A stretch of 64,000 bases of DNA, taken from NCBI GenBank assembly GCA_016292515.1, contig JAEDIJ010000004.1:1-64000 (forward strand), given 5' to 3'. The position numbers were made by a program, and so were the translations under genes. Position 1 is the first letter of the stretch, and each line of letters starts with the position of its first letter. Below, in pieces: positions 50,128 to 61,049 of the stretch. Under the pieces are notes generated by a model, which worked only from the letters and a program-made list of their open reading frames with translations, ran no database searches and was not told the DNA's origin. The DNA is from Victivallaceae bacterium. Lineage in GTDB: Bacteria > Verrucomicrobiota > Lentisphaeria > Victivallales > Victivallaceae.

Positions 50128-50844
50128 ATGAATATTGCAGTAATCATTGCCGGCGGAAGCGGTCAGCGAATGGGGCAGGATATACCAAAACAATTTGTAA
50201 ATATTTTAGATAAGCCCGTTTTGGTATATACGCTACTCGGATTTCAGGCTCATCCTCTGATTGACGGCATCGTTGTTGTATGCATTGATGGTTGGCATCA
50301 GGTCGTAAAAGCATACTGTAAGCAATTCAATATTACAAAATTAAAGAAAGTTGTTCAGGCGGGAGCGACTTGTCAGGAGTCCATTAGAAACGGTCTTTCT
50401 GAGGTTGCTGATTTGTGTTCAGAGGACGACATTGTCATCATTCATGACGGAATCAGACCGTTAGTTGACAAAAATGTTCTGACCGACGTCATTGAAAAAT
50501 GTAAAACTCATGGCAATGGAATCACTTCCATGCCGTATAATGAGCAGATTTTTTTAAAAGACGACGAAAATTCCACAGTCAAATACATATCGCGTGACAC
50601 ATTGCGTCGCGTATCTACTCCGCAAGCGTATAAATACGGGATCGTCAGTCAAGTGTATAAAGAAGCCTTCCAAAAGAATATTGGAATCGGACCAGGGACG
50701 TATGCAAACACACTGATGGTTGATTTCGGTCATCGGTTGTATTTCGCGCTGGGCAGTGATCGTAATATAAAACTTACGACCAAGGATGACTTGGAATTAT
50801 TCAAAGCATATCTTCAATCTCCAAAAGATTCGTGGCTTAAATAG
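50128..50844 (+). CDS. IspD/TarI-family cytidylyltransferase
   Basis: 238 residues. Nucleotidyltransferase signature IAGGSGQRMGQDIPKQFVNI at the N-terminus, IHDGIRPLVDKNVLTDVIEK near residue 110 and STPQAYKYGI. The sequence around these motifs is nearer to ribitol-5-phosphate cytidylyltransferase (TarI, BcsI) than to housekeeping IspD, and the neighbour is a CDP-polyol-phosphate polymerase-type enzyme. It would make a CDP-activated polyol or sugar phosphate for a surface polymer. Codon use is AT-rich, unlike the flanking genes. Confidence 0.85.
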   Translation: MNIAVIIAGGSGQRMGQDIPKQFVNILDKPVLVYTLLGFQAHPLIDGIVVVCIDGWHQVVKAYCKQFNITKLKKVVQAGATCQESIRNGLSEVADLCSEDDIVIIHDGIRPLVDKNVLTDVIEKCKTHGNGITSMPYNEQIFLKDDENSTVKYISRDTLRRVSTPQAYKYGIVSQVYKEAFQKNIGIGPGTYANTLMVDFGHRLYFALGSDRNIKLTTKDDLELFKAYLQSPKDSWLK

Positions 50845-50852
50845 GAATTCAT

Positions 50853-51908
50853 ATGCAGATTTGGCAACATCCGTTATATCTCGAAGATTGCAAAAATGTG
50901 GCAAGTTTGCCATTGCCCTGGGATTTGTTGCAAAATAAAAGCATCATAATCAGTGGCGCTACCGGTTTGCTTGGCAGTTTTTTGGTCGATGTATTGTCGT
51001 ATCGCAATCAGCATTGCGATATGAATTGCAAAATTATTGTTTTGTGCCGCAATGCCGAGAGAGCGATTGCGCGTTTTGGTATCAATGAGCATATAAAAAT
51101 AAAAGCTTGCAACGTCGCAGATTCATTGCCGGATGGAATAAATGAATGCAATGGATATATTGTCCATTTAGCCAGCAATACGCATCCGGTCGCTTACGCG
51201 CAGGAGCCAATCAGCACGATTACTACGAATATTTACGGAACGAAAAATTTGCTTGATTGGGCTGTGAAATTGCAGTCGAAACGTTTTGTACTTGCTTCCA
51301 GCGTGGAAATATATGGACAAAATCGAAATGATGTTGAATTTTTTGATGAAAACTATTGCGGATATATAAATTCAAATACCTTGCGGGCTGATTATACAGA
51401 AAGTAAACGATGTTCGGAAGCATTGTGTCAAGCTTATCTGAAAGAACACGGCGTTGATTTTGTCATTCCGCGTTTGTCCCGTTGCTATGGTCCTACGTTG
51501 TTGAAAACGGATACCAAGGCGATGTCGCAGTTTTTATTCAAGGCTGTTCGCGGCGAAAACATTGTTTTAAAAAGTCAAGGATTGCAATATTTTTCATATA
51601 CCTATTGCGCCGATGCTGTTTCCGGTATTTTAACTGCAATGCTCAAGGGGCAGAATGCAGAAGCATACAATATCGCAAATGTTAAATCGGATATTATGCT
51701 GAAAGATCTTGCCGCCATTATTGCAAAAGCGGCAAACACTGAAGTCGTTTTTGAATTACCCGGTGAACTTGAACGGGCGGGTTTCAGTACGGCGCAAAAA
51801 GCAAGATTGAACGGGGATAAAACAGCCGCGCTCGGTTGGGAAATGCGATATGACATAAAGCAAGGCGTTGAACGCACCTTGACTATTTTACGCGACAGTA
51901 TGATATAA
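50853..51908 (+). CDS. NAD-dependent epimerase/dehydratase (extended SDR)
   Basis: 351 residues. Rossmann motif SGATGLLGSFLVD near residue 35, HLASNTHPVAYAQEPI, the catalytic set S-S-V-E-I-Y and DYTESKRCSEAL (Y-x3-K), and SYTYCADAVSGIL. This is the UDP-sugar 4-epimerase/4,6-dehydratase type. In island context it probably makes a nucleotide-activated sugar for the polymer built by the next gene. It starts 8 bp after the cytidylyltransferase. Confidence 0.88.
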   Translation: MQIWQHPLYLEDCKNVASLPLPWDLLQNKSIIISGATGLLGSFLVDVLSYRNQHCDMNCKIIVLCRNAERAIARFGINEHIKIKACNVADSLPDGINECNGYIVHLASNTHPVAYAQEPISTITTNIYGTKNLLDWAVKLQSKRFVLASSVEIYGQNRNDVEFFDENYCGYINSNTLRADYTESKRCSEALCQAYLKEHGVDFVIPRLSRCYGPTLLKTDTKAMSQFLFKAVRGENIVLKSQGLQYFSYTYCADAVSGILTAMLKGQNAEAYNIANVKSDIMLKDLAAIIAKAANTEVVFELPGELERAGFSTAQKARLNGDKTAALGWEMRYDIKQGVERTLTILRDSMI

Positions 51909-51973
51909 TGTGAACATCCTGACGATGACGGAGCGTTTAGGATGTTGGTAGACAGAGTGCAATTCAAGGTTAA

Positions 51974-53167
51974 ATGATGCCCCAAAGATCGATTAAAATT
52001 TTTTTTGCCAAGGTTCAACTTTTTTGCTTTCGCTTTTTTGCATCACTCATCAGTTGCTTTTTTCGTAGGGTCCCCGGGCGTATTGTCTTGGATGCCTTTA
52101 ATGGCAAAGGGTTTATGGACAACTCCAAATATATCGCATTGGAGTTGATCCGCCGCAAACTTCCGGTTGAGTTGATCTGGGTCGCGACCGCGGATGCAAA
52201 ATGTGATTTCCCGCCTGAAATCAAGAGAGTCAAACGGGGGTTCTGGTCCGAATTGTACTATTTGTCGACGGCATCTGTTTGGGTCGACACGCATTTGAAA
52301 CGCCACATTTTCAGACGGGGATTGCGTAAAAGGAAAGACCAACTTTACATTCAGACCTGGCATGGCTCACTGGGAATCAAAAAAATTCCGTCGATGGAGG
52401 AAAATACCCCCGGAGTGTACGCGCAGATGTTAATTGCATTGTCCGCCATTGATTTTTTGATTTCAAACAGCACTTTTGATGATAACTACTACCGGCTGTG
52501 TTTTTCCACCGAAACGATTCAACCCGGGATTATGCATTTCGGGCATCCGCGGAACGATTGTTTTTTTCAAAACAACAGCGAATTGGTCCTGAAACTAAAA
52601 AAGCAATATGAGATTCCCCCGGATGCGCATATTTTTACCTATATGCCGACATTTCGCCACGGTCGGAAATTGGATGCGTATCAATTGGATTTGGAAATGT
52701 TGCAGGAGGCGCTTGAAACCCGTTTCGGCGGCGAATGGTACATCCTTTTACGGCTTCACCCCACGATGAAGCAAAAAGAAATGGGGTTGGGGAAAAACAT
52801 GTCATACGTTATTGACGTAACACAACACCCCGATGCGCAGGAAATCCTGGTGATGTCTGATGTCTTGTGTACCGATTATTCGTCTTGCATCTTCGATTTT
52901 ATGTTGAGCGGGCGCCCCGCTTTTATTTATACGATCGATTTGCATGACTATGAAACGCAACGCGGATTGTTTTATCCGATAGCGGAAACGCCATTCCCGA
53001 TCGCGCAGAATTCGCACGAATTGAAAAAATGTATCCTTGATTTTGACGAAAAAACTTATCGGGAAAAAGTCGCCGCCTTTTTGACGGAAAAAGGTTGTAT
53101 GGATGACGGCAAGGCATCGCAACGGGTAGGTGATTTGATCGTTGATTTTTTGAAAAATCAAGCGTAA
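51974..53167 (+). CDS. CDP-glycerol/ribitol glycerophosphotransferase family protein (TagB/TagF-like)
   Basis: 397 residues; start probably at ATG 51974 or the next Met-rich positions. PF04464-type pattern: FNGKGFMDNSKYIALELIRR near residue 35, IQTWHGSLGIKKIP near residue 125, FGHPRNDCFF, MPTFRHGRK, LRLHPTM and TDYSSCIFDFMLSGRPAFIY near the end. These enzymes polymerise glycerol- or ribitol-phosphate onto lipid carriers. In a Gram-negative host it would decorate LPS or capsule with polyol phosphate. It ends the AT-rich island. Confidence 0.9.
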   Translation: MMPQRSIKIFFAKVQLFCFRFFASLISCFFRRVPGRIVLDAFNGKGFMDNSKYIALELIRRKLPVELIWVATADAKCDFPPEIKRVKRGFWSELYYLSTASVWVDTHLKRHIFRRGLRKRKDQLYIQTWHGSLGIKKIPSMEENTPGVYAQMLIALSAIDFLISNSTFDDNYYRLCFSTETIQPGIMHFGHPRNDCFFQNNSELVLKLKKQYEIPPDAHIFTYMPTFRHGRKLDAYQLDLEMLQEALETRFGGEWYILLRLHPTMKQKEMGLGKNMSYVIDVTQHPDAQEILVMSDVLCTDYSSCIFDFMLSGRPAFIYTIDLHDYETQRGLFYPIAETPFPIAQNSHELKKCILDFDEKTYREKVAAFLTEKGCMDDGKASQRVGDLIVDFLKNQA

Positions 53168-53250
53168 TCAAGATGTGCTGATTTGCCGACCAAACTTTCT
53201 GCAAAAGAAAGTTTTATTTGCAGGATTTCAGTTCTGAGGAAATCAGTCCG

Positions 53251-54027
53251 ATGATTTTGCCATTTTCCCCGATAGGGTTTTATACATCGCCGCAGAAGTT
53301 CCGGTTTGAAACGCCGCGGCAGGGAGCGTTTTCGACGAGTGGCGGCGTGATCGAACTTGTCGACGATCCGAAAATTATTGACGCTTGTCGCGATCTTGCC
53401 GGAATCGAAAGGATCTGGGTGATTTTCTGTTTTCACCTGAACGATAACTGGAAACCCTTTGTCCGCCCTCCCGTCGCTCCGGAAAAAGGCAAGATCAGCG
53501 TCCTGGCGACACGCGCGCCGTACCGTCCCAATCCCATCGGTTTAAGTTGCGTCAAATTGGACGCCATTGAAGGCAAAAGAATTTTTATTTCGCAGAGCGA
53601 TCTGCTTGACGGCACGCCGGTTTTGGACATCAAACCCTACATTCCGGAAGTCGATGCATTTCCCGATGCCAAGGTCGCCTGGCGCGATGCGCTGTCGCCG
53701 AAAAAATTCACCGTCGTTTTCTCCGCGAACGCGATGAAAAAAATCGTCTTTTTGCGCGCAGCAGGCGGTCCCGATCTGGAAAATTTTGCAGAAGTTCAGT
53801 TGTCGCTCGATCCCTTGAATCAAAAACGCAAGCGCGTTGCTCCCGACGGGGCAGGGGGCTTTTTTATCGGTTGCCGCACTTGGCAGATCGCCTTTGTCAT
53901 TCAAGATGAACGCGCGACGGTGACAGACATTTTATCTCACTACACCGCGCAGGAACTTGCCGACGGCGATGACCGCTACGGCGACAAGGCTCTCCACTGC
54001 GCTTTTGCGGCAAAATTCAATCGCTGA
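53251..54027 (+). CDS. trmO: tRNA (N6-threonylcarbamoyladenosine(37)-N6)-methyltransferase TrmO
   Basis: 258 residues from ATG 53251 (ILPFSPIGFYTSPQKF), with GAGGA 10 nt upstream; the frame is open further up. Seen: FETPRQGAFST, IWVIFCFHLN, ATRAPYRPNPIGLS and LDGTPVLDIKPYIPEVDAF in one stretch. The C-terminal extension is as in YaeB of E. coli. It methylates t6A37 of some tRNAs. Composition is back to the genomic norm. The stop lies 11 bp inside the convergent mutarotase-like gene. Confidence 0.92.
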   Translation: MILPFSPIGFYTSPQKFRFETPRQGAFSTSGGVIELVDDPKIIDACRDLAGIERIWVIFCFHLNDNWKPFVRPPVAPEKGKISVLATRAPYRPNPIGLSCVKLDAIEGKRIFISQSDLLDGTPVLDIKPYIPEVDAFPDAKVAWRDALSPKKFTVVFSANAMKKIVFLRAAGGPDLENFAEVQLSLDPLNQKRKRVAPDGAGGFFIGCRTWQIAFVIQDERATVTDILSHYTAQELADGDDRYGDKALHCAFAAKFNR

Positions 54028-54661
54028 TCGAAAAAACAGTCGTCAAGGTGCGGTTGGATGCAGGCGCAATGGGCGTATCGCTCTGCAATCCGGCGCAGAA
54101 AAATTTCCCTCCCCGTCTGATGTCCCATTGCGGGTAGGCGGGATCGACCATGTAGGCGATGTGCAACTCTTTTGCCGGATGGTGAATGACCGCTCCGGCA
54201 AATCCGCTCGGGCGAGGGGCAACTTCCATATTTCCCCCCGCCGTGATCTCCGTCGCGGAATTTTCCGTCAGGCGGAAACAAGGGTATAACGCAAGTTCAA
54301 GCGGCAACGGCTCTTTGCTGAAATTCTGTATAAAAATGCTCTGCCGCACCGTGCGGGGATAAAACTGATAACGGAGCCATACGTCAAACGTGAAATCACA
54401 ACACTTTTCTCTGGCGTGATGATAGCGTGCTCCGAAGCCATCGGCGTACTCCTCCAACTCAAAAAGCGTATTTTCAATATCAAGCGGCGCAAGCGAAAAG
54501 GAAACGCCCCGTCTTTCCGGATTTTTTATTTCCCGGTCGATGGGGCGTGTCGTATGCAGGAGTTGAAAGTTTTTCCTGCGGTAGCGCAATTGAAGCAACT
54601 CTCCGCCGCGACTGGCAAGCGTCGCTTCCCAGTCACGGGTGAGGTGATGGACAGACGTCAT
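54017..54661 (-). CDS. Galactose-mutarotase-like protein (short)
   Basis: 214 residues. Pattern of the aldose-1-epimerase superfamily: ATLASRGGELLQLRYRRKNF near the N-terminus and LRYQFYPRTVRQSIFIQNFS then LPLELALYPCFRL near residue 125, the beta-sandwich stretch before the catalytic region. It is shorter than normal mutarotases (about 290), and I cannot place the second catalytic His and Glu with confidence. It starts 1 bp inside the glyS stop (TGATG), so it is co-expressed. Activity uncertain. Confidence 0.6.
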   Translation of the reverse strand: MTSVHHLTRDWEATLASRGGELLQLRYRRKNFQLLHTTRPIDREIKNPERRGVSFSLAPLDIENTLFELEEYADGFGARYHHAREKCCDFTFDVWLRYQFYPRTVRQSIFIQNFSKEPLPLELALYPCFRLTENSATEITAGGNMEVAPRPSGFAGAVIHHPAKELHIAYMVDPAYPQWDIRRGGKFFCAGLQSDTPIAPASNRTLTTVFSISD

Positions 54662-55995
54662 CAGATGTCCATTTTCTTTTCGAGATAGTCGCGCAACTGC
54701 GTGACGTTGACGCGCTCTTGCTGCATCGTGTCGCGGTCGCGCACGGTGACGGCGTTGTCGTTGAGCGAGTCGAAGTCAAAGGTGATGCAGTAGGGCGTAC
54801 CGATCTCGTCCTGACGGCGGTAACGTTTGCCGATACTGCCCGTTTCATCGTATTCACTGCGGAAGTGACGGTCGATGCTCTTGTAAAGATTGTAGGCGTT
54901 TTCTTTGAGCTTTTTCGACTGCGGCAGCACGGCGACCTGGATCGGCGCGACGGCGGCGGGCAAGTGGAGGATGACGCGGGTGTCTTCCTCCATATCCGCC
55001 TTTTGCGTCGCCGCCTTTTCCTCGTCGTAGGCGAGGCTGAGCAAGGCGAGCATCGTGCGGTCGAGCCCGACACTGGTTTCGATGACGGTCGGCATCAGTT
55101 TGCGGTGATTGTCGTGGTCGATATATTGCAGATCCTGACCGGAAAATTCGCTGTGGCGCGAAAGATCCCAGGTGCCGCGGTGATGGACGCCTTCAAGTTC
55201 GCCCCAACCGAAAGGATACTTGACTTCGATGTCGATCGCGGCGTGCGCGTAGTGCGCGAGTTTCTCGTGGACGTAGATGCGCATGAAATCTTCGGGGAAG
55301 CCGAGTTTTTCGCGGTAATACTTGATGCGCTGCTCTTTCCAGTACTCGAACCACTTCATCCCTTCCTCGCCGTCGCAGAAAAATTCCATTTCCATCTGGG
55401 TGAATTCGCGGCTGCGGAAAGTGAAGTTACGCGGATTGATCTCGTTGCGGAAACTTTTACCGATCTGCGCGATGCCGAAAGGCAGTTTCTGCCGGGTCGC
55501 GACCTGGACGCTGTGGAAGTCGACGAAAATCGGCTGGCAGGTCTCGGCGCGCAGATAGGCGACGTGCTCGTCGTCGAAAACGGGACCGACGAAGGTTTTC
55601 ATCATCAGATTGAATTCGCGCGGCTCGGTCATTTCCTTGCTGCCGCAGGCGGGGCAGGTGGTCGGGTCTTCCATCTGGTCGACGCGGTAGCGCGCCTTGC
55701 ATTTCTTGCAGTCGGTCATGAGATCGCTGAATTGATCGAGGTGACCGGAGGCTTTCCAGACGGTCGGATTGCAGATGATCGTCGAGTCAAGCCCCTCGAC
55801 GTTGTCGCGCATTTCGACCATTTCGTGCCACCACAAGTTTTCGATCGCGCGTTTCATCCGCGAACCGTAGGGACCGTAATCCCAGAAGCCGTTGAAGCCC
55901 CCGTAGATCTCCGAACTCGGGAAAACGAAGCCGCGCCGTTTGCACAACGCGACGATCTTGTCCATCAACGCCTGATTCTTTTCTTCATCAGCCAT
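54661..55995 (-). CDS. glyS: Glycine--tRNA ligase (dimeric type)
   Basis: 444-residue class II aminoacyl-tRNA synthetase of the alpha2 type found in archaea, eukaryotes and some bacteria. Seen: SSEIYGGFNGFWDYGPYGSR near the N-terminus (motif 1 area), a zinc-like insert CKKC...CPAC at about 96-115, RNEINPRNFTFRSREFTQME (motif 2) and GLDRTMLALL (motif 3). It lacks the alpha2beta2 GlyQ/GlyS form. A good start at ATG 55995. Confidence 0.95.
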   Translation of the reverse strand: MADEEKNQALMDKIVALCKRRGFVFPSSEIYGGFNGFWDYGPYGSRMKRAIENLWWHEMVEMRDNVEGLDSTIICNPTVWKASGHLDQFSDLMTDCKKCKARYRVDQMEDPTTCPACGSKEMTEPREFNLMMKTFVGPVFDDEHVAYLRAETCQPIFVDFHSVQVATRQKLPFGIAQIGKSFRNEINPRNFTFRSREFTQMEMEFFCDGEEGMKWFEYWKEQRIKYYREKLGFPEDFMRIYVHEKLAHYAHAAIDIEVKYPFGWGELEGVHHRGTWDLSRHSEFSGQDLQYIDHDNHRKLMPTVIETSVGLDRTMLALLSLAYDEEKAATQKADMEEDTRVILHLPAAVAPIQVAVLPQSKKLKENAYNLYKSIDRHFRSEYDETGSIGKRYRRQDEIGTPYCITFDFDSLNDNAVTVRDRDTMQQERVNVTQLRDYLEKKMDI

Positions 55996-56101
55996 CGTTC
56001 TGTCTCCTTAAATAAATGGTAAAAAAGAGTTGTCTTTCAATAATCGTTCTTTAATATAGTCCGCTTTTGCGTTTTTTGCAATGTTTTTCGGTATCGGCGA
56101 C

Positions 56102-56130
56102 TTGTTTTTTTTGCGATTGCGGAGTATATT
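56102..56130 (+). promoter_or_regulatory. Promoter of the 56180 oxidoreductase
   Basis: TTGTTT (56102-56107), 17-bp spacer, TATATT (56125-56130). Confidence 0.55.
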
Positions 56131-56179
56131 CAAATGTGAGTTCCTTTTAACAATCGATCTTGACAGCAGGAGTTTGACT

Positions 56180-57262
56180 ATGAAAAAAATCACGGATCGC
56201 AAAGTTCGTTACGCCATCATCGGTTTCGGCGGCATCGCGGAAAACCGCATCGCCAAAGAGGGGTTCGCGTGCGACACGAAGCGGTTTGCCCCGCTTAAAA
56301 ACGCGGAACTTGTCGGCGTGACCGACATCAATCCGGCGCGGCAGAAAGCGGCGGCGGCGCTCGGTCTTAAATTCTACAAAAATCAGGATGAGATCTTTGC
56401 CGACAATTTGATCGACGCCGTTTTCGTCGCCGTCAACAACACCAATCACGTCCACGCGACGTGCGCCGCGCTTGCCGCCGGCAAGCACGTGATCGTCGAA
56501 AAACCGCTGGCAACGAGCGTCGCCGATGCGCGCAAAATGATCACGCTCGCGTCGCGCAAACGTTTGTCGCTCTCCGTCGATCATATGATGGTTTTCAATC
56601 CCCGCAACGTGTTGGCAAAACGCTATATCAAAGAGGGAAAGCTCGGCGAGATCAACGACGGGTGTTTTCATATGGAATTCGCCTGCGGTTACACCCCCGT
56701 GGAAGCGGCGACGTGGCGTTGCTCCAAAATCGAGGAAATGGGCGGTCCCATCGGCGACGTCGCGTCCCATTGTTTCTACGTCGCGGAATATCTCTTTGAC
56801 AGCGAGATCACCGGACTTGCCGCTTGCTACTATCCGAAACAGATGCCGATGCGCGCCGAGGACGGTGCCTACATCCGCTTCGATCTCGCCTGCGGTCTGC
56901 AATTGAGCGCGCGCGTCGCCTTTTGCGAACGCCGCGGCGGACTCGTCGGCAATCTTTCCAATCTGGGATTTGAAGTCTACGGTGAAAGCGGCGTGTTGCG
57001 CTCTTTCGGGACGATGTTCCAGCTTTCCGGCTACGCCGACGAAGCCTATCCGATCCGCCTTGAACTGGAAAACGCTTCCGGCGTCAAGAATCTCGTGCCG
57101 CGCAAGATCGTCAACATCTATCAGCAGGTGATCGAAAATCACGCCAAGTCGATCCTCGACGGCAAACCGGTCAACGCCGATGCGGGATTGCACAATCTGA
57201 AATGCTGTCTCGCCGCTCACCGCTCCGCGCAAAATGGCGGCAAGTATTATAAGGTGAGATAG
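56180..57262 (+). CDS. Gfo/Idh/MocA family oxidoreductase
   Basis: 360 residues from ATG 56180 (AGGAG 7 nt upstream). Rossmann start YAIIGFGGIAENRIAKEGF near residue 12, acidic residue in VTDIN, NNTNHVHATCAALAAGKHV and the EKPL motif near residue 113. The C-terminal domain has GGPIGDVASHCFYVAEYL, which gives the catalytic histidine. A sugar or inositol dehydrogenase; substrate unknown. Not a close copy of the oxidoreductase at 4569. The stop is 8 bp before the left arm of the palindromic element. Confidence 0.88.
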   Translation: MKKITDRKVRYAIIGFGGIAENRIAKEGFACDTKRFAPLKNAELVGVTDINPARQKAAAALGLKFYKNQDEIFADNLIDAVFVAVNNTNHVHATCAALAAGKHVIVEKPLATSVADARKMITLASRKRLSLSVDHMMVFNPRNVLAKRYIKEGKLGEINDGCFHMEFACGYTPVEAATWRCSKIEEMGGPIGDVASHCFYVAEYLFDSEITGLAACYYPKQMPMRAEDGAYIRFDLACGLQLSARVAFCERRGGLVGNLSNLGFEVYGESGVLRSFGTMFQLSGYADEAYPIRLELENASGVKNLVPRKIVNIYQQVIENHAKSILDGKPVNADAGLHNLKCCLAAHRSAQNGGKYYKVR

Positions 57263-57270
57263 GGGAAAAG

Positions 57271-57542
57271 AGTTATAAGTTTTAAGTTTTTAGTTTTAAG
57301 TGCTTGGTCGGGGGCTACTGCCCCCGCACCCCTGAATGCGCCGATGCATCCCCCTTCGCCAAGGCTACGGCGGGACAAGTCGCATCGGCTTACAGAGCGA
57401 TACAAAACGGCAGTACGCGATTGGTTTGGTCAATGCGTACTGCCGTTTGCTTTTTTAAGCCCAAGCGATGCTTGGGCGCTGTCGGAGGGTCAGGGAGCCG
57501 AAAAGCTCCCTGCCAAGTACTTAAAACTTAAAACTTATAACT
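57271..57542. repeat. Palindromic intergenic element with (AGTTTTA)n inverted arms
   Basis: Left arm 57271-57307 and right arm 57513-57542 are inverted copies (AGTTATAAGTTTTAAGTTTT, then an optional TAGTTTT heptamer, then AAGTGCTTGG or AAGTACTTGG). The 205-bp core is a row of perfect hairpins: CGGGGGC-TACT-GCCCCCG (57309-57326), AAACGGCAGTACGC/GCGTACTGCCGTTT (57405-57418/57435-57448), GCCCAAGC-GAT-GCTTGGGC (57459-57477) and CAGGGAGC-CGAAAA-GCTCCCTG (57491-57512). A segment near 57354-57379 (TTCGCCAAGGCTACGGCGGG) resembles a short repeat that I recall from other bacterial phyla. No gene. Confidence 0.88.
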
Positions 57543-57549
57543 TAAAACT

Positions 57550-58311
57550 TTAAAACATCGGCGGACGGAAATCTTTTTCTTCCAACTTGGGATTTACTTT
57601 GTAATAAAGCACTTTCCCTTTTTGCGTCAAGCCGTCCTGCTCGATGACGGTCTCGTCGGCGAGCAGTAATCCCTCGCGCATCTGATAGCGGAGGATCTGC
57701 GAATCGTAATGAATGGTGCCGCCGTCTTTTATGTTGAAGTCGCTGATGATCCGGCGCGGCAGATAATCCGTCGCGGAAAGGTAGAAGTAAAAAGGATTTT
57801 TGCCGGGATTGACGCAGGTCAGACGATAAAGCGGCTCTTCGTCGATCGTGCAGCGGTCAACGGTGATCTGCTCAAAAATTTCACTCATTCTGGTGTCCGG
57901 TTTGACGAGTTTCTGCATGAACTTCATATCGGCGAGTTTGTCCGAACTGATATTGGAAAAGTTCTTGTTTTCATAATCGATCATCCACGCTTCATCGCCG
58001 TTGATGATCCATCCGGAGATCGGTTGATTTTCGTCAAAGGTCGTCCAGCTCATCTTGTCGGGCGCCTGATATTTGATCTCGACCATTTCGATCGTTTCCG
58101 GCTCCATCCAGCCGTTGCTCGTCTTGATTTCCTGACGGAGCACCGACGTTTTGATGGTGCTGATCCGCTTGCCGGGGTCGACGGCGCGCATCTGTTTGGC
58201 TTCCAGTTCCGCAACGGTGAGGTCGCTCGGCGTCACGTTTTGAATGGAGGAACATCCTGCCGCCAAGAGCGCGGCAACGGCGGCGGAGAAAAAAAGAGTA
58301 TTGATTTTCAT
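57550..58311 (-). CDS. LolA/outer-membrane lipoprotein-sorting-like lipoprotein
   Basis: 253 residues from ATG 58311. Signal peptide with lipobox LLAAGC, so a lipoprotein. The mature part has the LolA/LolB or YdcQ-like 11-strand pattern: SWTTFDENQPISGWIINGDE, AWMIDYENKNFSNISSDKL, PFYFYLSATDYLPRRIIS and LRYQMREGLLLADETVIEQD. It resembles the 'outer membrane lipoprotein-sorting protein' group. The stop codon TAA is read inside the AT-rich flank of the palindromic element (ATG TTT TAA), so the gene's 3' end may have been set by that insertion. Confidence 0.8.
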   Translation of the reverse strand: MKINTLFFSAAVAALLAAGCSSIQNVTPSDLTVAELEAKQMRAVDPGKRISTIKTSVLRQEIKTSNGWMEPETIEMVEIKYQAPDKMSWTTFDENQPISGWIINGDEAWMIDYENKNFSNISSDKLADMKFMQKLVKPDTRMSEIFEQITVDRCTIDEEPLYRLTCVNPGKNPFYFYLSATDYLPRRIISDFNIKDGGTIHYDSQILRYQMREGLLLADETVIEQDGLTQKGKVLYYKVNPKLEEKDFRPPMF

Positions 58312-58351
58312 TTTTCCGGAACTCCTGATGAAATCGCATTTCCTATACCTT

Positions 58352-58380
58352 AATATACAGCGTGGATGCATTTACGCCAA
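58352..58380 (-). promoter_or_regulatory. Promoter of the LolA-like gene
   Basis: Minus strand TTGGCG (58380-58375), 17-bp spacer, TATATT (58357-58352), inside the 17-nt block (58366-58350) shared with the rnhC promoter. Confidence 0.55.
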
Positions 58381-58419
58381 TATGAAATGCGTTTTTTTTT
58401 ATTTTTTTTACAAAAACGC

Positions 58420-58449
58420 TTGACAATCACCGCCGCCCGGGGGTATTAG
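58420..58449 (+). promoter_or_regulatory. Promoter of topA
   Basis: TTGACA (58420-58425), 18-bp GC-rich spacer, TATTAG (58444-58449). The leader holds alternating purine-pyrimidine tracts (ACACATACATATGCGTATAG) that could be supercoiling sensitive. Confidence 0.5.
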
Positions 58450-58538
58450 TAATTTTGTGCACACATACATATGCGTATAGGTGTATATGCCCGCGCTTGC
58501 GCGTGGGGCGCGTACGTTTTTAACAGGAGTTTATAAAT

Positions 58539-61038
<2,500 letters not shown>

Positions 61039-61049
<11 letters not shown>

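Noticed and set aside
53168..53250. Direct repeat of the tRNA-Asn 3' end marking an island attachment site
   Set aside because: Read for it after the last island gene; no match to the tRNA end was found.
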